A DNA stretch of 48,005 nt from Actinomycetota bacterium (GCA_020161795.1 JAIUOR010000034.1:1-48005), one strand, 5' to 3'. Counted from the first letter of the stretch, positions 7,232 to 18,217 are shown. Notes: generated from the letters alone by a model not told the origin. A program made the numbers and translations.

Positions 7232-8206
7232 TCAGCGCGCGTCGACGGGTTTCAGCCCGACGGGCTCGGGCAGCCGAGCCGGCTGGGCGTTGTCGAGCCG
7301 GATCAGGACGACGCCGGCGATGATCGCCACGCCGCCGAGGATCTGGACGAAGGTGGGAACCTCGCCGAGGACGAGCGCCGCGACCACCGCGGCGAAGAGC
7401 ACCTCGGAGAGACTGACGAAGCTGCCCAGCCGTTCGCCCATGAACGCGACCCCCGCCACGCCCAGGGAGTACGCCAGCGCGGTGGCGACGATCACGACCA
7501 CGGCCAGCGGCACCCACCAGGGCACGACGCCGCCGAGCAGTTCGACCTCCACCAGGGGTGCCGAGTAGGGGAGCACGCCGGTCAGGATGGCGGCGCCCAG
7601 CACGCCACCGCCCACCGGCAGCCCGAAGGCCGACAGCGCCAGCGGGTGCAGCGAGGTGGGACGGGCGCTCAACGCGAAGTAGCCGGCCGCGCCGATCATC
7701 GCCAGCAGGCCGAACAACACGCCCAGCGGGTCGAGCCGCGCACCGGTGAGATCGAGCACTCCGACCAGCCCGATCAGGCTGAGCAGCGTGCCGCCGATCA
7801 CCAGCCGGGAGGGAGTGCGCCGGCTCCGTGCCCAGGCCAGCAGCACCAGCGCGACCGGCGCCAGGTACTCCAGCAGCAGCGCCACGCTGACGCTGATCCG
7901 GGCCACGGCCGCGAAGTACATCAGCTGCGCGGTCGCCACCCCCAGGACGCCGAAGCCCACGATCAGCCGCCACTCGGCCAGGACGGTGCGCAACCGCCCG
8001 CGCATCACCCACAACCCGGCCGGCACCAGGAGCGCCGACGCGGCGGCGATCCGCCAGAAGACGGCCGCGCCGGGCGTCCAGCCGGCATCCAGCAGCGGCC
8101 GCGCGAAGGTGCCAGACATGGCGAAGGCCAGCGAAGCGAGCAGGCCCAGCGCCAGCCCCACGCCGATGCGGCGCTCAGGGACGAGGGAGGGGCGAAGACT
8201 GGTCAC
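7232..8206 (-). CDS. EamA/DMT-superfamily transporter
   Basis: This 324-residue membrane protein has about ten hydrophobic helices in two repeated five-helix halves, the EamA (RhaT/DMT) design. Recognisable parts are FAMSGTFARPLLDAGWTPGAAVFWR at the start of repeat 1, ALLLEYLAPVALVLLAW closing it, and SEVLFAAVVAALVLGEVPTFVQILGGVAIIAGVVL closing repeat 2. The family exports or imports metabolites such as amino acids and purines; the substrate cannot be predicted. The start is a GTG with a weak ACAAT-type -10 about 6 bases upstream. It is divergent from the ribosomal operon. Confidence 0.88.
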   Translation of the reverse strand: MTSLRPSLVPERRIGVGLALGLLASLAFAMSGTFARPLLDAGWTPGAAVFWRIAAASALLVPAGLWVMRGRLRTVLAEWRLIVGFGVLGVATAQLMYFAAVARISVSVALLLEYLAPVALVLLAWARSRRTPSRLVIGGTLLSLIGLVGVLDLTGARLDPLGVLFGLLAMIGAAGYFALSARPTSLHPLALSAFGLPVGGGVLGAAILTGVLPYSAPLVEVELLGGVVPWWVPLAVVVIVATALAYSLGVAGVAFMGERLGSFVSLSEVLFAAVVAALVLGEVPTFVQILGGVAIIAGVVLIRLDNAQPARLPEPVGLKPVDAR

Positions 8207-8292
8207 CGGACCATTGTCGGCGAGTACCGGGCGAATCGCCGCATCGCCGCCGCGCCCGCTAGCCGGCGCGGCGATTCCGGGGGCTCCTGATT

Positions 8293-8321
8293 TTGCATGA
8301 TGTGGGCCGGCGTGAAAGAAT
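8293..8321 (+). promoter_or_regulatory. Candidate promoter of the S10-spc operon
   Basis: TTGCAT at 8293-8298 and AAGAAT at 8316-8321 are separated by 17 bases, the best -35/-10 pair in the 319-base gap before rpsJ. Initiation near 8328 would give a leader of about 200 bases. Confidence 0.5.
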
Positions 8322-8525
8322 CGACAGGTTGCTCCGGATCGGACGTCCCCTTGGACGGCCGGCCGGCAAGTCTGGTGCGTCAGTGCCGGGCCCTACCACG
8401 ACCCAATGAAATCGGATCGCGCGCGGCCCAGAACAGGCACGACACGCCCGACCGCGGGGGTCGGGGCAACAGCTCCTCCGGGAGATGCACCGGGAGAGCA
8501 CCGATCGAGTTGTAAAGGACATCCA
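8322..8525 (+). other. Leader region of the ribosomal protein operon
   Basis: The gap from 8207 to 8525 has no convincing ORF. Its right part would be transcribed as a leader. CCCGACC at 8447-8453 pairs with GGTCGGG at 8459-8465. AAAGGA about 7 bases before the rpsJ GTG is its ribosome binding site. In E. coli the S10 leader is where L4 represses the operon; nothing here proves the same. Confidence 0.4.
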
Positions 8526-8837
8526 GTGGCGGGACAGAAGATCCGGATTCGTCTCCGGGCTTACGACCACGAGGTCATCGACTCCTCGGCGAAAAAGATC
8601 GTCGACACCGTGACCCGTACCGGCGCGAAGGTGGCTGGCCCTGTGCCGCTGCCGACCGAGAAGAACGTGTTCTGCGTGATCCGTTCGCCCCACAAGTACA
8701 AGGACAGCCGCGAGCATTTCGAGATGCGCACCCACAAGCGGCTGATCGACATTCTCGACCCGACGCCGAAGACCGTCGATTCGCTGATGCGGCTCGACCT
8801 GCCGGCCGGGGTCGACATCGAGATCAAGCTTCCGTGA
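8526..8837 (+). CDS. rpsJ: 30S ribosomal protein S10
   Basis: The 103-residue protein opens with [17 protein letters not shown] and has [28 protein letters not shown], the strongly conserved S10 core. S10 sits in the 30S head and also acts with NusB in antitermination. The GTG start fits AAAGGA upstream. It is the first gene of the long ribosomal operon, following a roughly 200-base leader. Confidence 0.98.
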   Translation: MAGQKIRIRLRAYDHEVIDSSAKKIVDTVTRTGAKVAGPVPLPTEKNVFCVIRSPHKYKDSREHFEMRTHKRLIDILDPTPKTVDSLMRLDLPAGVDIEIKLP

Positions 8838-8848
8838 GGTCATCGGCA

Positions 8849-9508
8849 ATGAGTAGCGAACGTAATGTGAAGGGCCTCCTGGGCACCAAGCTCGGCATGA
8901 CTCAGGTGTGGAACGAGGCCAATCAGGTCGTTCCCGTCACCGTCATCCAGGCCGGCCCCAATGTGGTCACCCAGATCCGCACCCCCGACAACGACGGATA
9001 CTCCGCCGTTCAGCTCGGTTTCGGTGCCGTCAAGGTCAAGAACGTCAACAAGCCGGACGCCGGTCACTTCGACCGCGCCGGCGTGACGCCCCGCAAGCAC
9101 CTGGTGGAGCTGCGAACCTCCGACGCCAGCACCTACGAACTCGGGCAGGAGCTGACCGCCGAGGTCTTCGCCGCCGGCGAGATCGTGGACGTGACCGGCG
9201 TCAGCAAGGGCAAGGGCACCGCGGGCGTCATGAAGCGGCACGGCTTCGGCGGCCTGCGCGCCAGCCACGGTGTGCACCGCAAGCACCGCTCGCCGGGCTC
9301 CATCGGCGCCTCGGCCACTCCCTCCCACGTCTTCAAGGGCACCCGGATGGCCGGGCGCATGGGCGTGGAGAAGGTCACCGTGCAGAACCTCACCATCCAC
9401 GCGGTCGACGCCGAGCGCGGGCTGATCCTGGTCAAGGGCTCCGTGCCCGGCCCCAAGGGCGCCCTCGTCGTCGTGCGCTCCGCCGCCAAGAAGGGAGCCC
9501 AGGCATGA
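8849..9508 (+). CDS. rplC: 50S ribosomal protein L3
   Basis: The 219-residue protein starts with [14 protein letters not shown] and contains [15 protein letters not shown] and [19 protein letters not shown], the extended loop that reaches toward the peptidyl transferase centre. L3 is an early assembly protein of the 50S subunit. The ATG at 8849 gives normal length; a GTG at 8834 would overlap rpsJ. Its stop overlaps the rplD start (ATGA). Confidence 0.98.
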   Translation: MSSERNVKGLLGTKLGMTQVWNEANQVVPVTVIQAGPNVVTQIRTPDNDGYSAVQLGFGAVKVKNVNKPDAGHFDRAGVTPRKHLVELRTSDASTYELGQELTAEVFAAGEIVDVTGVSKGKGTAGVMKRHGFGGLRASHGVHRKHRSPGSIGASATPSHVFKGTRMAGRMGVEKVTVQNLTIHAVDAERGLILVKGSVPGPKGALVVVRSAAKKGAQA

Positions 9509-10149
9509 GCGAGTCCCTGACCGTGAAGGTGCTCGGCACCAAGAAGACCGTCGATCTGCCCGCCAAGGACTTCGACGCCCAGACCAATGTCCCGCTGATC
9601 CACCAGGTCGTGGTGGCCCAGCAGGCCGCTGCCCGCCAGGGCACCCACGCCACCAAGACCCGGGGGGAGGTCGCCGGTGGTGGCGCCAAGCCGTGGCGTC
9701 AGAAGGGCACCGGCCGCGCCCGCCAGGGTTCGCGCCGCGCCCCGCAGTGGACCGGCGGCGGTGTCGTCCACGGCCCGCAGCCGCGCAGCTACGCCCAGCG
9801 GACGCCCAAGAAGATGATCGCCGCCGCCCTGCGCGGTGCGCTCTCGGATCGGGCTCGCGAGGGTCGCGTGCACGTGATCGACCAGATCGTGGCGAACGAG
9901 ACCCCCTCCACCAAGGCGGCGCTGGCGGCGCTGGCCGAGATCGGCGGCGCCAAGCTGCTGGTGATCCTGTCCCGGGACGAGGACGTGGCCTGGCTGAGCC
10001 TGCGCAACGTCGCCTCGGTACACGCGATCGCGGTCGACCAGCTGAACACCTACGACGTGCTGCTCAGCGACGACGTGGTGTTCACCACCGCTGCGCTGGC
10101 GGTCTTCACCGGCCAGGGCGCGCAGGAGAACGAGGAGGCCGCGAAGTGA
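9505..10149 (+). CDS. rplD: 50S ribosomal protein L4
   Basis: The 214-residue L4 has [25 protein letters not shown], the basic loop that lines the exit tunnel, and a C-terminal Rossmann-like domain. In E. coli L4 also represses this operon. The start overlaps the rplC stop by four bases, and its own stop overlaps the rplW GTG, so the three genes are translationally coupled. Confidence 0.98.
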   Translation: MSESLTVKVLGTKKTVDLPAKDFDAQTNVPLIHQVVVAQQAAARQGTHATKTRGEVAGGGAKPWRQKGTGRARQGSRRAPQWTGGGVVHGPQPRSYAQRTPKKMIAAALRGALSDRAREGRVHVIDQIVANETPSTKAALAALAEIGGAKLLVILSRDEDVAWLSLRNVASVHAIAVDQLNTYDVLLSDDVVFTTAALAVFTGQGAQENEEAAK

Positions 10150-10454
10150 GCGACTACAAGATCACCGACCACCGCGACATTCTGCTCGCGCCGGTCGTCA
10201 GCGAGAAGAGCTACGGCCTGCTCGATGAGAACAAGTACACCTTCGAGGTGGCGCGCGACGCGAACAAGACCCAGATCAAGATCGCGGTCGAGCAGGTGTT
10301 CGGCGTCAAGGTCACCAGCGTGAACACGATCAACCGCATCGGCAAGCGCCGTCGCACCCGCTACGGCTGGGGCAAGCGCGCCGACAGCAAGCGGGCGATC
10401 GTGTCGGTGGCCGACGGCCAGCGCATCGACATCTTCTCCGGCCCGGCGGTCTGA
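10146..10454 (+). CDS. rplW: 50S ribosomal protein L23
   Basis: The 102-residue L23 reads [26 protein letters not shown] near its N-terminus, then [16 protein letters not shown]. It sits beside the tunnel exit and docks trigger factor and SRP. The GTG start overlaps the rplD stop (GTGA). Confidence 0.97.
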   Translation: MSDYKITDHRDILLAPVVSEKSYGLLDENKYTFEVARDANKTQIKIAVEQVFGVKVTSVNTINRIGKRRRTRYGWGKRADSKRAIVSVADGQRIDIFSGPAV

Positions 10455-10473
10455 GAGCGAAGAGGACGAGAAC

Positions 10474-11310
<837 letters not shown>

Positions 11311-11328
11311 TTGGGACAGGTGAGATAG

Positions 11329-11610
11329 ATGCCACGCAGCCTGAAGAAGGGCCCCTTCGTCGATGACCATCTGGCGAAGAAGGTTGACCTCCAGAACGAG
11401 AAGGGCACCAAGCAGGTCATCAAGACCTGGTCCCGGCGCTCGATGATCACCCCGGACATGATCGGTCACACCCTCGCGGTGCACGACGGTCGCAAGCACG
11501 TCCCGGTGTTCGTGACCGACGCGATGATCGGTCACAAGCTGGGCGAGTTCGCCCCGACCCGCACCTACCGCGGGCACATCAAGGACGACAAGAAGTCGCG
11601 TCGCCGCTAG
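11329..11610 (+). CDS. rpsS: 30S ribosomal protein S19
   Basis: The 93-residue S19 has [15 protein letters not shown] at the start and [16 protein letters not shown] near the end. It forms a heterodimer with S13 in the 30S head, although rpsM is not in this window. Confidence 0.98.
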   Translation: MPRSLKKGPFVDDHLAKKVDLQNEKGTKQVIKTWSRRSMITPDMIGHTLAVHDGRKHVPVFVTDAMIGHKLGEFAPTRTYRGHIKDDKKSRRR

Positions 11611-11632
11611 GCAACGAGAGAAGGAACTGATT

Positions 11633-12025
11633 GTGAGTAGCAACAAGGAGCGACCCAGCCGTCGCGCTGCCCTGCTCGGGGATCGTCCTGGCTCGTACGC
11701 GATCGCGCGTCATGTCCGGATGTCGCCGATGAAGGTGCGTCGAGTGGTCGACCTGGTGCGCGGCATGGACGTGGACGCCGCCCTGGACGTGCTGAAGTTC
11801 GCCCCGCAGGCGGCTTCCGAGCCGGTCTACAAGGTGGTCGCCAGTGCCAAGGCCAACGCCGAGCACACCGAAGGCCTGCGCGGTGACGCGCTGTACATCT
11901 CCGTCGCGTACGTCGACGAGGGCATGACCCTGCGGCGGATTCGCCCCCGGGCGAAGGGTTCGGCCAGCCGGATCCTGAAGCGGGGCAGCCACATCACCGT
12001 CGTCGTCGAACCGAAGGAGGCCTGA
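11633..12025 (+). CDS. rplV: 50S ribosomal protein L22
   Basis: The 130-residue L22 contains [25 protein letters not shown]-type sequence (here [17 protein letters not shown]). It also has [18 protein letters not shown], the beta-hairpin tip that lines the exit tunnel and can be mutated in macrolide resistance. The hairpin looks wild type. The GTG start follows GAAGGAACTG. Confidence 0.98.
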   Translation: MSSNKERPSRRAALLGDRPGSYAIARHVRMSPMKVRRVVDLVRGMDVDAALDVLKFAPQAASEPVYKVVASAKANAEHTEGLRGDALYISVAYVDEGMTLRRIRPRAKGSASRILKRGSHITVVVEPKEA

Positions 12026-12027
12026 GC

Positions 12028-12840
12028 ATGGGTCAGAAGATCAACCCTTACGGCTTCCGCCTGGGGATCACCACCGATCACAAGACCCGGTGGTACGCCG
12101 ACAAGAACTACGCCGACCTGGTGTCCGAGGACGTCAAGATCCGCCGCTACCTGAGCAAGACCCTGGAGCGGGCCGGCATCTCCTCGGTGGAGATCGAGCG
12201 CCGCAGCGAGCGGGTGACCATCTTCCTGTACGCCGCGCGTCCGGGCATCGTCATCGGCCGTAACGGCGCCGAGGCCGAGCGCGTCCGCGCCGAGCTGGAG
12301 AAGCTCACCGGCAAGCAGGTGCAGCTGAACATCCTCGAGGTGAAGAACCCCGAGACCGATGCGCAGCTGGTCGCCCAGGGCATCGCCGAGCAGCTCGGCG
12401 CCCGCGTGGCCTTCCGTCGCGCGATGCGCAAGGCGCAGCAGAGCGCGATGCGCGCCGGCGCCCAGGGCATCCGGATCCAGTGCTCGGGCCGTCTCGGCGG
12501 CGCCGAGATGAGCCGGTCGGAGTTCTACCGCGAGGGACGCGTGCCGCTGCACACCCTGCGTGCCGACATCGACTACGGCTTCTACGAGGCCCGCACCACC
12601 TTCGGCCGGATCGGCGTGAAGGTGTGGATCTACAAGGGCGACGTCTCCGGCAACCGCGCCGAGCGCGCCGCCCAGAAGGCCGCCCGGCAGGCTGCCGGCG
12701 GTCGCGCCCGCCCGGCTCGCGGCCCGCGCCGCGACGGCGGACGTCCCGATCGTCCCGAGCGTGGCGGACGCCGCCGCGCCGAGGCTGTGGCCGAGGGGGC
12801 AGCCCCCGAGGTCGCCGCCGAACAGACCGCAGGAGCCTGA
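12028..12840 (+). CDS. rpsC: 30S ribosomal protein S3
   Basis: The 270-residue S3 starts [15 protein letters not shown] and has the KH domain motif VIGRNGAE with [11 protein letters not shown] after it. S3 forms part of the mRNA entry tunnel. The tail after about residue 210 is an Arg/Gly/Pro/Ala-rich extension typical of actinobacterial S3. It begins 2 bases after rplV and ends 2 bases before rplP. Confidence 0.98.
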   Translation: MGQKINPYGFRLGITTDHKTRWYADKNYADLVSEDVKIRRYLSKTLERAGISSVEIERRSERVTIFLYAARPGIVIGRNGAEAERVRAELEKLTGKQVQLNILEVKNPETDAQLVAQGIAEQLGARVAFRRAMRKAQQSAMRAGAQGIRIQCSGRLGGAEMSRSEFYREGRVPLHTLRADIDYGFYEARTTFGRIGVKVWIYKGDVSGNRAERAAQKAARQAAGGRARPARGPRRDGGRPDRPERGGRRRAEAVAEGAAPEVAAEQTAGA

Positions 12841-12842
12841 CC

Positions 12843-13262
12843 ATGTTGATTCCGCGCAGGATCAAGCACCGCAAGCAGCACCACCCGAAGCGGACCGGTG
12901 CTGCCAAGGGCGGTACCAAGCTGGCCTTCGGCGATTACGGCATCCAGGCACTGGAAGGCTCGTACCTGACCAACCGTCAGATCGAGAGCGCCCGTATCGC
13001 CATGACCCGTCACATCAAGCGTGGTGGCAAGGTGTGGATCAACGTCTACCCCGACCGCCCGCTGACCAAGAAGCCCGCCGAGACCCGGATGGGTTCCGGC
13101 AAGGGCTCCCCGGAGTGGTGGGTGGCCAACATCAAGCCGGGCCGGGTGCTCTTCGAGCTCTCGGGCGTCTCGGAGGAGACCGCTCGCGAGGCCATGCGCC
13201 TGGCGATCCACAAGCTGCCGTTCAAGGCTCGCTTCATCAAGCGGGAAGCAGGTGACATCTGA
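12843..13262 (+). CDS. rplP: 50S ribosomal protein L16
   Basis: The 139-residue L16 opens [17 protein letters not shown] and has [19 protein letters not shown] and [18 protein letters not shown]. It helps shape the A-site of the 50S subunit. Its stop overlaps the rpmC start (TGATG). Confidence 0.98.
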   Translation: MLIPRRIKHRKQHHPKRTGAAKGGTKLAFGDYGIQALEGSYLTNRQIESARIAMTRHIKRGGKVWINVYPDRPLTKKPAETRMGSGKGSPEWWVANIKPGRVLFELSGVSEETAREAMRLAIHKLPFKARFIKREAGDI

Positions 13263-13492
13263 TGGCCAACTCTGTGACGGCCGCCGAGCTGCGGGGACTG
13301 TCCCGCGACGAGCTCAACGCCAAGGTTGTCGAGCTGAAGGAAGAGCTGTTCGGGCTGCGGTTCGCCGCCGCCACCGGGCAGCTGGAGTCCCATGGCCGGC
13401 TGCGCGAGGCCCGCAAGGACATCGCGCGGATCTACACCGTGCTGCAGGAGCGCAACCTCGGCATCATTTCCGATCCCGATGAGGACAAGTGA
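13262..13492 (+). CDS. rpmC: 50S ribosomal protein L29
   Basis: The 76-residue L29 has [34 protein letters not shown], the helical hairpin of the family. It lies by the tunnel exit near L23. It is coupled by overlap to rplP upstream and rpsQ downstream. Confidence 0.97.
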   Translation: MANSVTAAELRGLSRDELNAKVVELKEELFGLRFAAATGQLESHGRLREARKDIARIYTVLQERNLGIISDPDEDK

Positions 13493-13767
13493 GTCTGATG
13501 AGTGAGAACGACGTCAAGCGTTCGGCGCGCAAGGTCCGCGAGGGCATCGTGGTGTCGGACAAGATGGACAAGACCGTCGTGGTCTCCATCGAGACCCGGG
13601 TCAAGCACCCGCTCTACGGCAAGGTCATGACCAAGTCCGAGCGGCTCAAGGCCCATGACGAGGAAAACGTCGCCGGTGTCGGCGACCGTGTTCGGGTGGC
13701 GGAGACCCGGCCGACGTCGGCCACCAAGCGGTGGCGGCTGGTCGAGGTGCTCGAGAAGGCCAAGTGA
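13489..13767 (+). CDS. rpsQ: 30S ribosomal protein S17
   Basis: The 92-residue S17 carries [22 protein letters not shown] and [22 protein letters not shown], the OB-fold core that binds 16S rRNA helices 7 and 11. The GTG at 13489 overlaps the rpmC stop; an ATG at 13498 is an equally possible start. It is the last gene of the S10-type block. Confidence 0.97.
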   Translation: MSLMSENDVKRSARKVREGIVVSDKMDKTVVVSIETRVKHPLYGKVMTKSERLKAHDEENVAGVGDRVRVAETRPTSATKRWRLVEVLEKAK

Positions 13768-13783
13768 CCAGGAGAGATTGCAG

Positions 13784-14152
13784 ATGATCCAGCAGGAGAC
13801 GCGACTGAAGGTCGCCGACAACACCGGTGCGAAGGAACTGCTCTGCATCCGGGTGCTCGGTGGCTCGAAGCGTCGCTACGCCGGCCTGGGCGACAAGATC
13901 GTCGCGACGGTCAAGGACGCCATCCCGGGCGGCAACGTGAAGAAGGGCGAGGTCGTCAAGGCGGTCATCGTCCGGACGACCAAGGAGACCCGTCGCCCAG
14001 ACGGCTCCTACATCAAGTTCGATGAGAACGCCGCCGTGATCCTGAAGGGTGACGGGGAGCCTCGGGGCACCCGCATCTTCGGTCCGGTCGGCCGTGAGCT
14101 GCGCGAGAAGAAGTACATGCGAATCATCTCGCTGGCGCCGGAGGTGTTGTGA
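13784..14152 (+). CDS. rplN: 50S ribosomal protein L14
   Basis: The 122-residue L14 starts [27 protein letters not shown] and contains [12 protein letters not shown] and [13 protein letters not shown]. It sits at the 30S/50S interface near L19. CAGGAGAGATTGCAG before the ATG supplies a ribosome binding site. It is the first gene of the spc-type block with no promoter visible before it. Confidence 0.98.
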   Translation: MIQQETRLKVADNTGAKELLCIRVLGGSKRRYAGLGDKIVATVKDAIPGGNVKKGEVVKAVIVRTTKETRRPDGSYIKFDENAAVILKGDGEPRGTRIFGPVGRELREKKYMRIISLAPEVL

Positions 14153-14526
14153 TGAATTCGCTGCATGTGAAGAAGGGCGACCGCGTCAAGGTGATCGCCG
14201 GCAAGTACAAGGGAGTGACGGGCGAGATCATCGCCGTCGATCCCGAGGCCGGCCGGGTCACCGTCCAGGGCGTGAACCTGGTGAAGAAGCACAAGCGGGA
14301 GACCCAGAACAACTCCACCCGGCAGAACAACGCCGCCGGCATCATCACGACCGAAGCGCCGATCGACGCCTCGAACGTGCAGCTGCTGGTCAAGGTGGAC
14401 GGTAAGGAAGTCGTCACCCGCGTCGGCTACGAGCGCCGCGAGGTGACCAAGCGCCGTCCGGACGGTTCGGAGTACACCGCTACCCGGAGCGTGCGGATCG
14501 CCCGCAAGACTGGGAAGGAAATCTGA
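14152..14526 (+). CDS. rplX: 50S ribosomal protein L24
   Basis: The 124-residue L24 has [21 protein letters not shown], the KOW motif, followed by [12 protein letters not shown]. It starts 50S assembly by binding the 5' end of 23S rRNA. The ATG at 14152 is preferred because GGAGG lies 7 bases before it; a GTG one codon earlier is possible. Confidence 0.97.
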   Translation: MNSLHVKKGDRVKVIAGKYKGVTGEIIAVDPEAGRVTVQGVNLVKKHKRETQNNSTRQNNAAGIITTEAPIDASNVQLLVKVDGKEVVTRVGYERREVTKRRPDGSEYTATRSVRIARKTGKEI

Positions 14527-15155
14527 TGACCGCAGCCACTGCGGAGAAGACGCTGCCGCGTCTGAAGCAGAAGTACCGCGAGGAGATCGCGCCCGCGCTC
14601 CACAAGGAATTCGGCTACGACAACGTGATGCAGATCCCCGGTCTGGTGAAGATCGTGGTGAACATGGGTGTCGGCGAGGCGGCGCGGGATTCCAAGGTCA
14701 TCGACGCCGCGGTGCGTGACCTGACCGCGATCACCGGCCAGAAGCCGACCGTCACCAAGGCTCGCAAGTCGATCGCCCAGTTCAAGCTGCGCGAGGGCAT
14801 GCCGATCGGCTGCCACGTCACGCTGCGGGGCGACCGGATGTGGGAGTTCGCCGACCGGCTGCTCACCCTGGCGCTGCCCCGGATCCGCGACTTCCGCGGT
14901 CTGTCGGCTCGTCAGTTCGACGGCCTGGGCAACTACACCTTCGGTCTGACCGAGCAGGTGATGTTCCACGAGATCAACCAGGACAAGATCGACAAGCTCC
15001 GCGGCATGGACATCACGTTCGTGACCACCGCGCAGAACGACGACGAGGGTCGCGCGCTGCTGAAGGCGCTGGGCTTCCCGTTCAAGGCCCCGGAGAACGA
15101 GGTCGCCAAGGCCGTCAAGAAGCGTCCGGCATACGTCGGCAAGAAGAAGAAGTGA
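14526..15155 (+). CDS. rplE: 50S ribosomal protein L5
   Basis: The 209-residue L5 has [40 protein letters not shown] and [11 protein letters not shown]. It binds 5S rRNA and contacts P-site tRNA. The start overlaps the rplX stop (ATGA). Confidence 0.98.
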   Translation: MTAATAEKTLPRLKQKYREEIAPALHKEFGYDNVMQIPGLVKIVVNMGVGEAARDSKVIDAAVRDLTAITGQKPTVTKARKSIAQFKLREGMPIGCHVTLRGDRMWEFADRLLTLALPRIRDFRGLSARQFDGLGNYTFGLTEQVMFHEINQDKIDKLRGMDITFVTTAQNDDEGRALLKALGFPFKAPENEVAKAVKKRPAYVGKKKK

Positions 15156-15163
15156 GCTGATCC

Positions 15164-15349
15164 ATGGCCAAGACTGCCCTGAAGGTGAAGCAGGCTCGCA
15201 AGCCGAAGTTCGCTGTGCGCGCCTACACCCGTTGCAACAAGTGCGGCCGTCCCAAGGCGGTGTACCGCAAGTTCGGCCTGTGCCGAGTCTGCCTGCGCGA
15301 CATGGCCCACAAGGGCGAGCTTCCCGGCGTCATCAAGTCCTCCTGGTGA
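15164..15349 (+). CDS. rpsN: 30S ribosomal protein S14, zinc-binding type
   Basis: The 61-residue S14 is the short zinc-ribbon form. Cysteines 24, 27, 40 and 43 make the CxxC...CxxC site, within TRCNKCGRP and GLCRVC. Many actinobacteria also carry a zinc-free paralogue used under zinc limitation; none is seen here. Confidence 0.98.
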   Translation: MAKTALKVKQARKPKFAVRAYTRCNKCGRPKAVYRKFGLCRVCLRDMAHKGELPGVIKSSW

Positions 15350-15418
15350 TCCAGACCCAACCCAACCCGCAGCAGGTCCCCACCGGGGAAACCGCGGCGA
15401 GAAAGTGAATACCACGTC

Positions 15419-15826
15419 ATGACAATGACTGATCCGATCGCAGACATGCTGACGCGTCTGCGGAACGCCAATCAGGCGTACCACGACTCGACGACCATGC
15501 CGCATTCGAAGATCAAGGCGGGCATCGCCGAGATCCTGAAGAATCAGGGCTACATCGTCGGCTACGAGGTGCTGGAGCCCGCCGCGGGCGAGGTCGGCAA
15601 GAGCCTCAAGCTGCAGCTCAAGTACGGCCAGAACCGGGAGCGCGCCCTCGCCGGCGTCCGACGGATCTCCAAGCCGGGCCTGCGGGTGTACGCCAAGTCC
15701 ACCGCGCTGCCGAAGGTTCTCGGAGGCATGGGCATCGCCATCATCTCCACCTCGCAGGGTCTGCTGACCGACAAAGAGGCCAAGTCCAAGTCCGTCGGCG
15801 GCGAAGTCCTCGCCTACGTCTGGTGA
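15419..15826 (+). CDS. rpsH: 30S ribosomal protein S8
   Basis: The 135-residue S8 has [15 protein letters not shown] at its start and the C-terminal [20 protein letters not shown]8 binds the centre of 16S rRNA and in E. coli represses the spc operon. The 69-base gap before it holds no clear promoter. The ATG at 15419 is used; one at 15425 is also possible. Confidence 0.98.
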   Translation: MTMTDPIADMLTRLRNANQAYHDSTTMPHSKIKAGIAEILKNQGYIVGYEVLEPAAGEVGKSLKLQLKYGQNRERALAGVRRISKPGLRVYAKSTALPKVLGGMGIAIISTSQGLLTDKEAKSKSVGGEVLAYVW

Positions 15827-15840
15827 TCGGAGGATAGAAG

Positions 15841-16383
15841 ATGTCACGCATCGGAAAGCTCCCGATCACCGTGCCCGCCGGGGTGGATATCACCCTGGAC
15901 GGCCAGACGGTATCGGTGAAGGGCCCCAAGGGCAGCCTCAGCCACGTCGTCCGCGAGCCCATCAAGGTCGCGCGCAACGACGCCGGTGAACTGGAGGTCA
16001 CCCGTCCGAACGACGAGCGCGAATCCCGCTCGCTGCACGGGCTGACCCGGACGCTGGTCGCCAACATGGTAACCGGGGTCACCGACGGCTACGAGAAGAA
16101 GCTCGAGATCGTGGGCGTGGGCTACCGCGTCACGGCCAAGAGCCCGACGCAGCTGGAGTTCGCGCTCGGCTTCTCCCACCCCGTGGTGGTGGACGCCCCC
16201 ACGGGCATCACCTTCACGGTGGAGAGCAACACGAAGTTCACCGTGTACGGGATCGACAAGCAGGCGGTGGGCGAGGTTGCCGCCAACATCCGCAAGATCC
16301 GCAAGCCGGAGCCCTACAAGGGCAAGGGTGTGCGGTACGCCGGCGAGCGAGTTCGCCGCAAGGTTGGAAAGGCGGGCAAGTGA
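15841..16383 (+). CDS. rplF: 50S ribosomal protein L6
   Basis: The 180-residue L6 begins [17 protein letters not shown] and has GVGYRV and [19 protein letters not shown] near the end. It lies near the factor-binding site of the 50S subunit. GGAGG lies before its ATG, and its stop overlaps the rplR start. Confidence 0.98.
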   Translation: MSRIGKLPITVPAGVDITLDGQTVSVKGPKGSLSHVVREPIKVARNDAGELEVTRPNDERESRSLHGLTRTLVANMVTGVTDGYEKKLEIVGVGYRVTAKSPTQLEFALGFSHPVVVDAPTGITFTVESNTKFTVYGIDKQAVGEVAANIRKIRKPEPYKGKGVRYAGERVRRKVGKAGK

Positions 16384-16766
16384 TGGCTATCTCACTGTCA
16401 ACGCACAAGGGAGTGGCTGCCAGGCAGGCGGCCAGGCTCCGCCGTCAGGCCCGTGGCCGCAAGAAGATCGCCGGCACCGCCGAGCGTCCGCGGCTGGTGG
16501 TCACCCGCTCCAGCCGTCACGTGGTGGCCCAGGTGATCGACGACGCTCGCGGCGTCACGCTGGCCTCGGCCTCCTCCATGGAGACCGACGTCCGCGCGGT
16601 CAGCGGCGACAAGTCGGCCAGGGCCAAGGCTGTCGGCAAGCTGGTGGCGGATCGCGCCAAGGCCGCCGGGGTCGAGAACGTGGTCTTCGACCGCGCTGGC
16701 AACAAGTACCACGGACGGATCGCGGCGCTGGCTGACAGCGCCCGCGAGGCCGGTCTCGGATTCTGA
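16383..16766 (+). CDS. rplR: 50S ribosomal protein L18
   Basis: The 127-residue L18 has [35 protein letters not shown] and ends [21 protein letters not shown]. It binds 5S rRNA with L5. A GTG one codon before this ATG is an alternative start. Confidence 0.98.
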   Translation: MAISLSTHKGVAARQAARLRRQARGRKKIAGTAERPRLVVTRSSRHVVAQVIDDARGVTLASASSMETDVRAVSGDKSARAKAVGKLVADRAKAAGVENVVFDRAGNKYHGRIAALADSAREAGLGF

Positions 16767-16790
16767 CGGATTGCGGAAGGAAAACTAGCG

Positions 16791-17399
16791 ATGAATGGAA
16801 CCCAGCGCCGCGGTGGCGGTGCCGGTGGTGAGCAGCGTCGCGGCCGCGAGGACCGTCGTGGCCGGGATGCTGCCGCCGAGAAGGAGAAGAGCAACTACCT
16901 GGAGCGGGTCGTCGCGATCAACCGCGTCGCCAAGGTCGTCCAGGGTGGTCGCCGGTTCAGCTTCACCGCGCTGGTCGTGGTAGGCGACGGCGAGGGCATG
17001 GTCGGCGTCGGCTACGGCAAGGCCAAGGAAGTACCGGCGGCGATCGCCAAGGGTGTCGAGGAGGCGAAGAAGCACTTCTTCCGCGTCCCGCGCATCCAGG
17101 GCACCATCCCGCATCCGGTGCAGGGCGAGAAGGCCGCCGGCGTGGTCATGCTGCGCCCGGCCTCCCCGGGTACCGGCGTCATCGCCGGTGGCTCGGCCCG
17201 CGCGGTGCTGGAGTGCGCTGGCGTGAAGGACGTCCTGGCCAAGTCCCTGGGCAGCGACAACGCGATCAACGTGGTGCATGCCACGGTGGCCGCGCTGCAG
17301 AGCCTGGAGGAGCCGGAGGCGGTCGCCAAGCGTCGCGGCCTGCCGGTGGCGGATGTCGCTCCGGCCGCGCTGCTGAGGGCGCGCGAGGAGGGCAACTGA
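16791..17399 (+). CDS. rpsE: 30S ribosomal protein S5
   Basis: The 202-residue S5 has an Arg/Gly-rich leader of about 30 residues, then [30 protein letters not shown], the dsRNA-binding-like domain. [21 protein letters not shown] marks the C-terminal domain. S5 affects decoding accuracy. The stop overlaps the rpmD start. Confidence 0.98.
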   Translation: MNGTQRRGGGAGGEQRRGREDRRGRDAAAEKEKSNYLERVVAINRVAKVVQGGRRFSFTALVVVGDGEGMVGVGYGKAKEVPAAIAKGVEEAKKHFFRVPRIQGTIPHPVQGEKAAGVVMLRPASPGTGVIAGGSARAVLECAGVKDVLAKSLGSDNAINVVHATVAALQSLEEPEAVAKRRGLPVADVAPAALLRAREEGN

Positions 17400-17581
17400 T
17401 GGCACGGCTGAAGGTGACCCAGATCAAGTCTGGGATCGGTGGCAAGCAGAACCAGCGCGACACCCTGCGCACGCTGGGCCTGAAGCGGATCGGCGACGTG
17501 GTCGTCAAGGAGGATCGTCCCGAGATTCGCGGCATGGTGAAGTCCATCCCGCATCTGGTGGCGGTCGAGGAGGTCGAGTGA
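17399..17581 (+). CDS. rpmD: 50S ribosomal protein L30
   Basis: The 60-residue L30 reads [27 protein letters not shown] and ends in a short acidic tail. Length is normal for the bacterial form. It is coupled to rpsE by TGATG and followed one base later by rplO. Confidence 0.97.
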   Translation: MARLKVTQIKSGIGGKQNQRDTLRTLGLKRIGDVVVKEDRPEIRGMVKSIPHLVAVEEVE

Positions 17582-17582
17582 C

Positions 17583-18023
17583 ATGACACTGAAGCTTCAT
17601 CACCTGCGTCCGGCTCCGGGAGCCAAGACCGCCAAGACCCGCGTGGGTCGCGGTGAGGGCTCCAAGGGCAAGACCGCGGGTCGGGGCACCAAGGGCACCG
17701 GCGCACGGAAGAACGTGCCGGAGTTCTTCGAGGGCGGGCAGATGCCGCTGCACATGCGGCTTCCCAAGCTGCGTGGCTTCAGCAACCCGTTCCGCGTCGA
17801 GTACCAGGTCGTCAACCTGGCCAAGCTGGCCTCGCTCTACCCCGAAGGGGGAGAGGTGACCGTGGCCGACCTGATCGCCAAGGGCGCCGTCCGCGACGGC
17901 CACCTGGTGAAGGTGCTCGGCAACGGCGAGCTGACCGTGGCACTGCAGGTGAGCGCGAACGCGTTCTCCGCCAGCGCCAAGGAGAAGATCGAGAAGGCAG
18001 GCGGCACCGCTACCCAGCTGTGA
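17583..18023 (+). CDS. rplO: 50S ribosomal protein L15
   Basis: The 146-residue L15 has [35 protein letters not shown] and [16 protein letters not shown]. In most bacteria rplO runs straight into secY. Here a strong terminator lies just after its stop and secY is 854 bases away, so rplO ends the ribosomal transcript. Confidence 0.98.
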   Translation: MTLKLHHLRPAPGAKTAKTRVGRGEGSKGKTAGRGTKGTGARKNVPEFFEGGQMPLHMRLPKLRGFSNPFRVEYQVVNLAKLASLYPEGGEVTVADLIAKGAVRDGHLVKVLGNGELTVALQVSANAFSASAKEKIEKAGGTATQL

Positions 18024-18034
18024 TCCCTGCTTGA

Positions 18035-18061
18035 GGGCCGGTCCTACGGGACCGGCCCTTT
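18035..18061 (+). terminator. Strong intrinsic terminator after rplO
   Basis: GGGCCGGTCC at 18035-18044 pairs perfectly with GGACCGGCCC at 18049-18058 around a TACG loop, followed by TTT. It is the clearest terminator in the actinobacterial part. Confidence 0.85.
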
Positions 18062-18174
18062 CTCATGCCCGAGTCTTGCCGCTTCTCATGCCCGAGTCTT
18101 GCCGCTTCTCATGCCCGAGTCTTGCCGCTTCTCATGCCCGCGTCCTGTCGCTTCTCATGCCTGCGTCCGCCCGC
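18060..18174 (+). repeat. Five tandem copies of a 23-bp repeat (VNTR)
   Basis: Units begin at 18060, 18083, 18106, 18129 and 18152. The first three are identical (TTCTCATGCCCGAGTCTTGC plus CGC); the fourth and fifth carry a few substitutions. There are no spacers, so it is a simple tandem array, not a CRISPR. The unit length is not a multiple of three, so it does not encode a peptide repeat. Confidence 0.9.
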
Positions 18175-18217
18175 TCGCCTGCTGGCCTGACCGCCCCGCC
18201 TCTCACCCGGCCCCCTC

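Noticed and set aside
18060-18174. CRISPR array at the 23-bp repeats
   Set aside because: The units are directly adjacent with no spacers, and no cas gene is in the window.
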